Source: Candidatus Uhrbacteria bacterium RIFCSPLOWO2_02_FULL_49_11
GTDB taxonomy: Bacteria; Patescibacteriota; Patescibacteriia; 2-02-FULL-49-11
Assembly: GCA_001791465.1 (NCBI GenBank)
Contig: MGER01000045.1
Span: forward strand, 10,721-16,610
Direction of reading: 5' to 3'
DNA length: 5,890 nt
Position numbers and translations under genes: made by a program. A model generated the notes under the pieces. It saw only the letters and a list, made by a program, of their open reading frames with translations, did no database searches and was not told where the DNA came from. The stretch's first letter is position 1; every line of letters starts with the position of its first letter. Positions 5,748 to 5,890 of the stretch are shown here, piece by piece.

Positions 5748-5890
5748 ATGTTCACCTCTCTTCTTCAATCGTTTGGGCTTGATATTTCCGACTTGTCAGC
5801 GAAATTGGTGTGCATAAAAAATAATATCCGGAATGAAAGGGAGATTTCTTCCTGGGCTTCTTGCGATTTTCCTCAAGGCGCCATTGTAGA
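5748..5890 (+). CDS. pilM: Type IV pilus assembly protein PilM, N-terminal end (partial)
   Basis: The first 47 codons are visible and the gene runs off the window. The N-terminus FGLDISDLSAKLVCI (residues 9-23) matches the first phosphate-binding strand-turn of the actin-like ATPase PilM (family pattern FGLDIG-S-KVV). SSWASCDFPQGAIV matches the following strand, where the family usually has a phrase like LP-GVI. PilM is cytoplasmic, binds the tail of PilN and joins the PilM-N-O-P alignment complex with PilB and PilC, so pilN and pilO are expected next. The ATG lies 4 bases after the end of repeat copy B and has no strong Shine-Dalgarno sequence, so any ribosome contact would involve the repeat end (GGGATTT). 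Confidence 0.85.
   Translation, partial: MFTSLLQSFGLDISDLSAKLVCIKNNIRNEREISSWASCDFPQGAIV

Overview
The window is a segment of a type IV pilus (T4P) assembly operon, and every gene lies on the + strand. The likely source is an uncultivated Patescibacteria/CPR bacterium (Parcubacteria-like). This is inferred from protein style (a PilX-like protein with an IAEAG-YYRW motif, a small pilin ending in LRNLKDNL, pilins carrying adhesin-like modules), from the gene order, and from AAATCCC/ATTTGGGATT-type intergenic repeats. UGA is used as a stop, so the code is not the UGA=Gly code of Gracilibacteria/Absconditabacteria. No start codon has a clear Shine-Dalgarno sequence.

Layout: the C-terminal end of the assembly ATPase PilB/GspE (2-325); the inner-membrane platform protein PilC (345-1442); a 644-residue prepilin with a large adhesin-like extracellular part (1439-3373), whose ATG overlaps the pilC stop; a 203-residue prepilin (3389-4000); a 138-base spacer holding a strongly foldable element and a TATAAT box (4001-4138); a 487-residue PilX/GspK-like pilin-related protein without Glu5 (4139-5602); a 140-base repeat element (5604-5743); and the start of pilM (5748 to the window end).

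How they work together: PilB powers assembly, PilC is the platform it acts on, and PilM begins the alignment subcomplex. The three prepilin-type genes between them occur in an order resembling pilV-pilW-pilX or gspI-J-K, the minor-pilin set that primes and caps the filament. I infer a tip complex in which the first, very large pilin carries the adhesin.

The most interesting points are non-coding. Two copies of a 140-base repeat lie in opposite orientation at the borders of the pilin block. One has apparently been captured in frame as the prepilin leader and brings a heptanucleotide tandem repeat that could phase-vary the gene. The 4001-4138 spacer can form a 17-bp helix plus a possible pseudoknot and may be an undescribed structured RNA or repeat.
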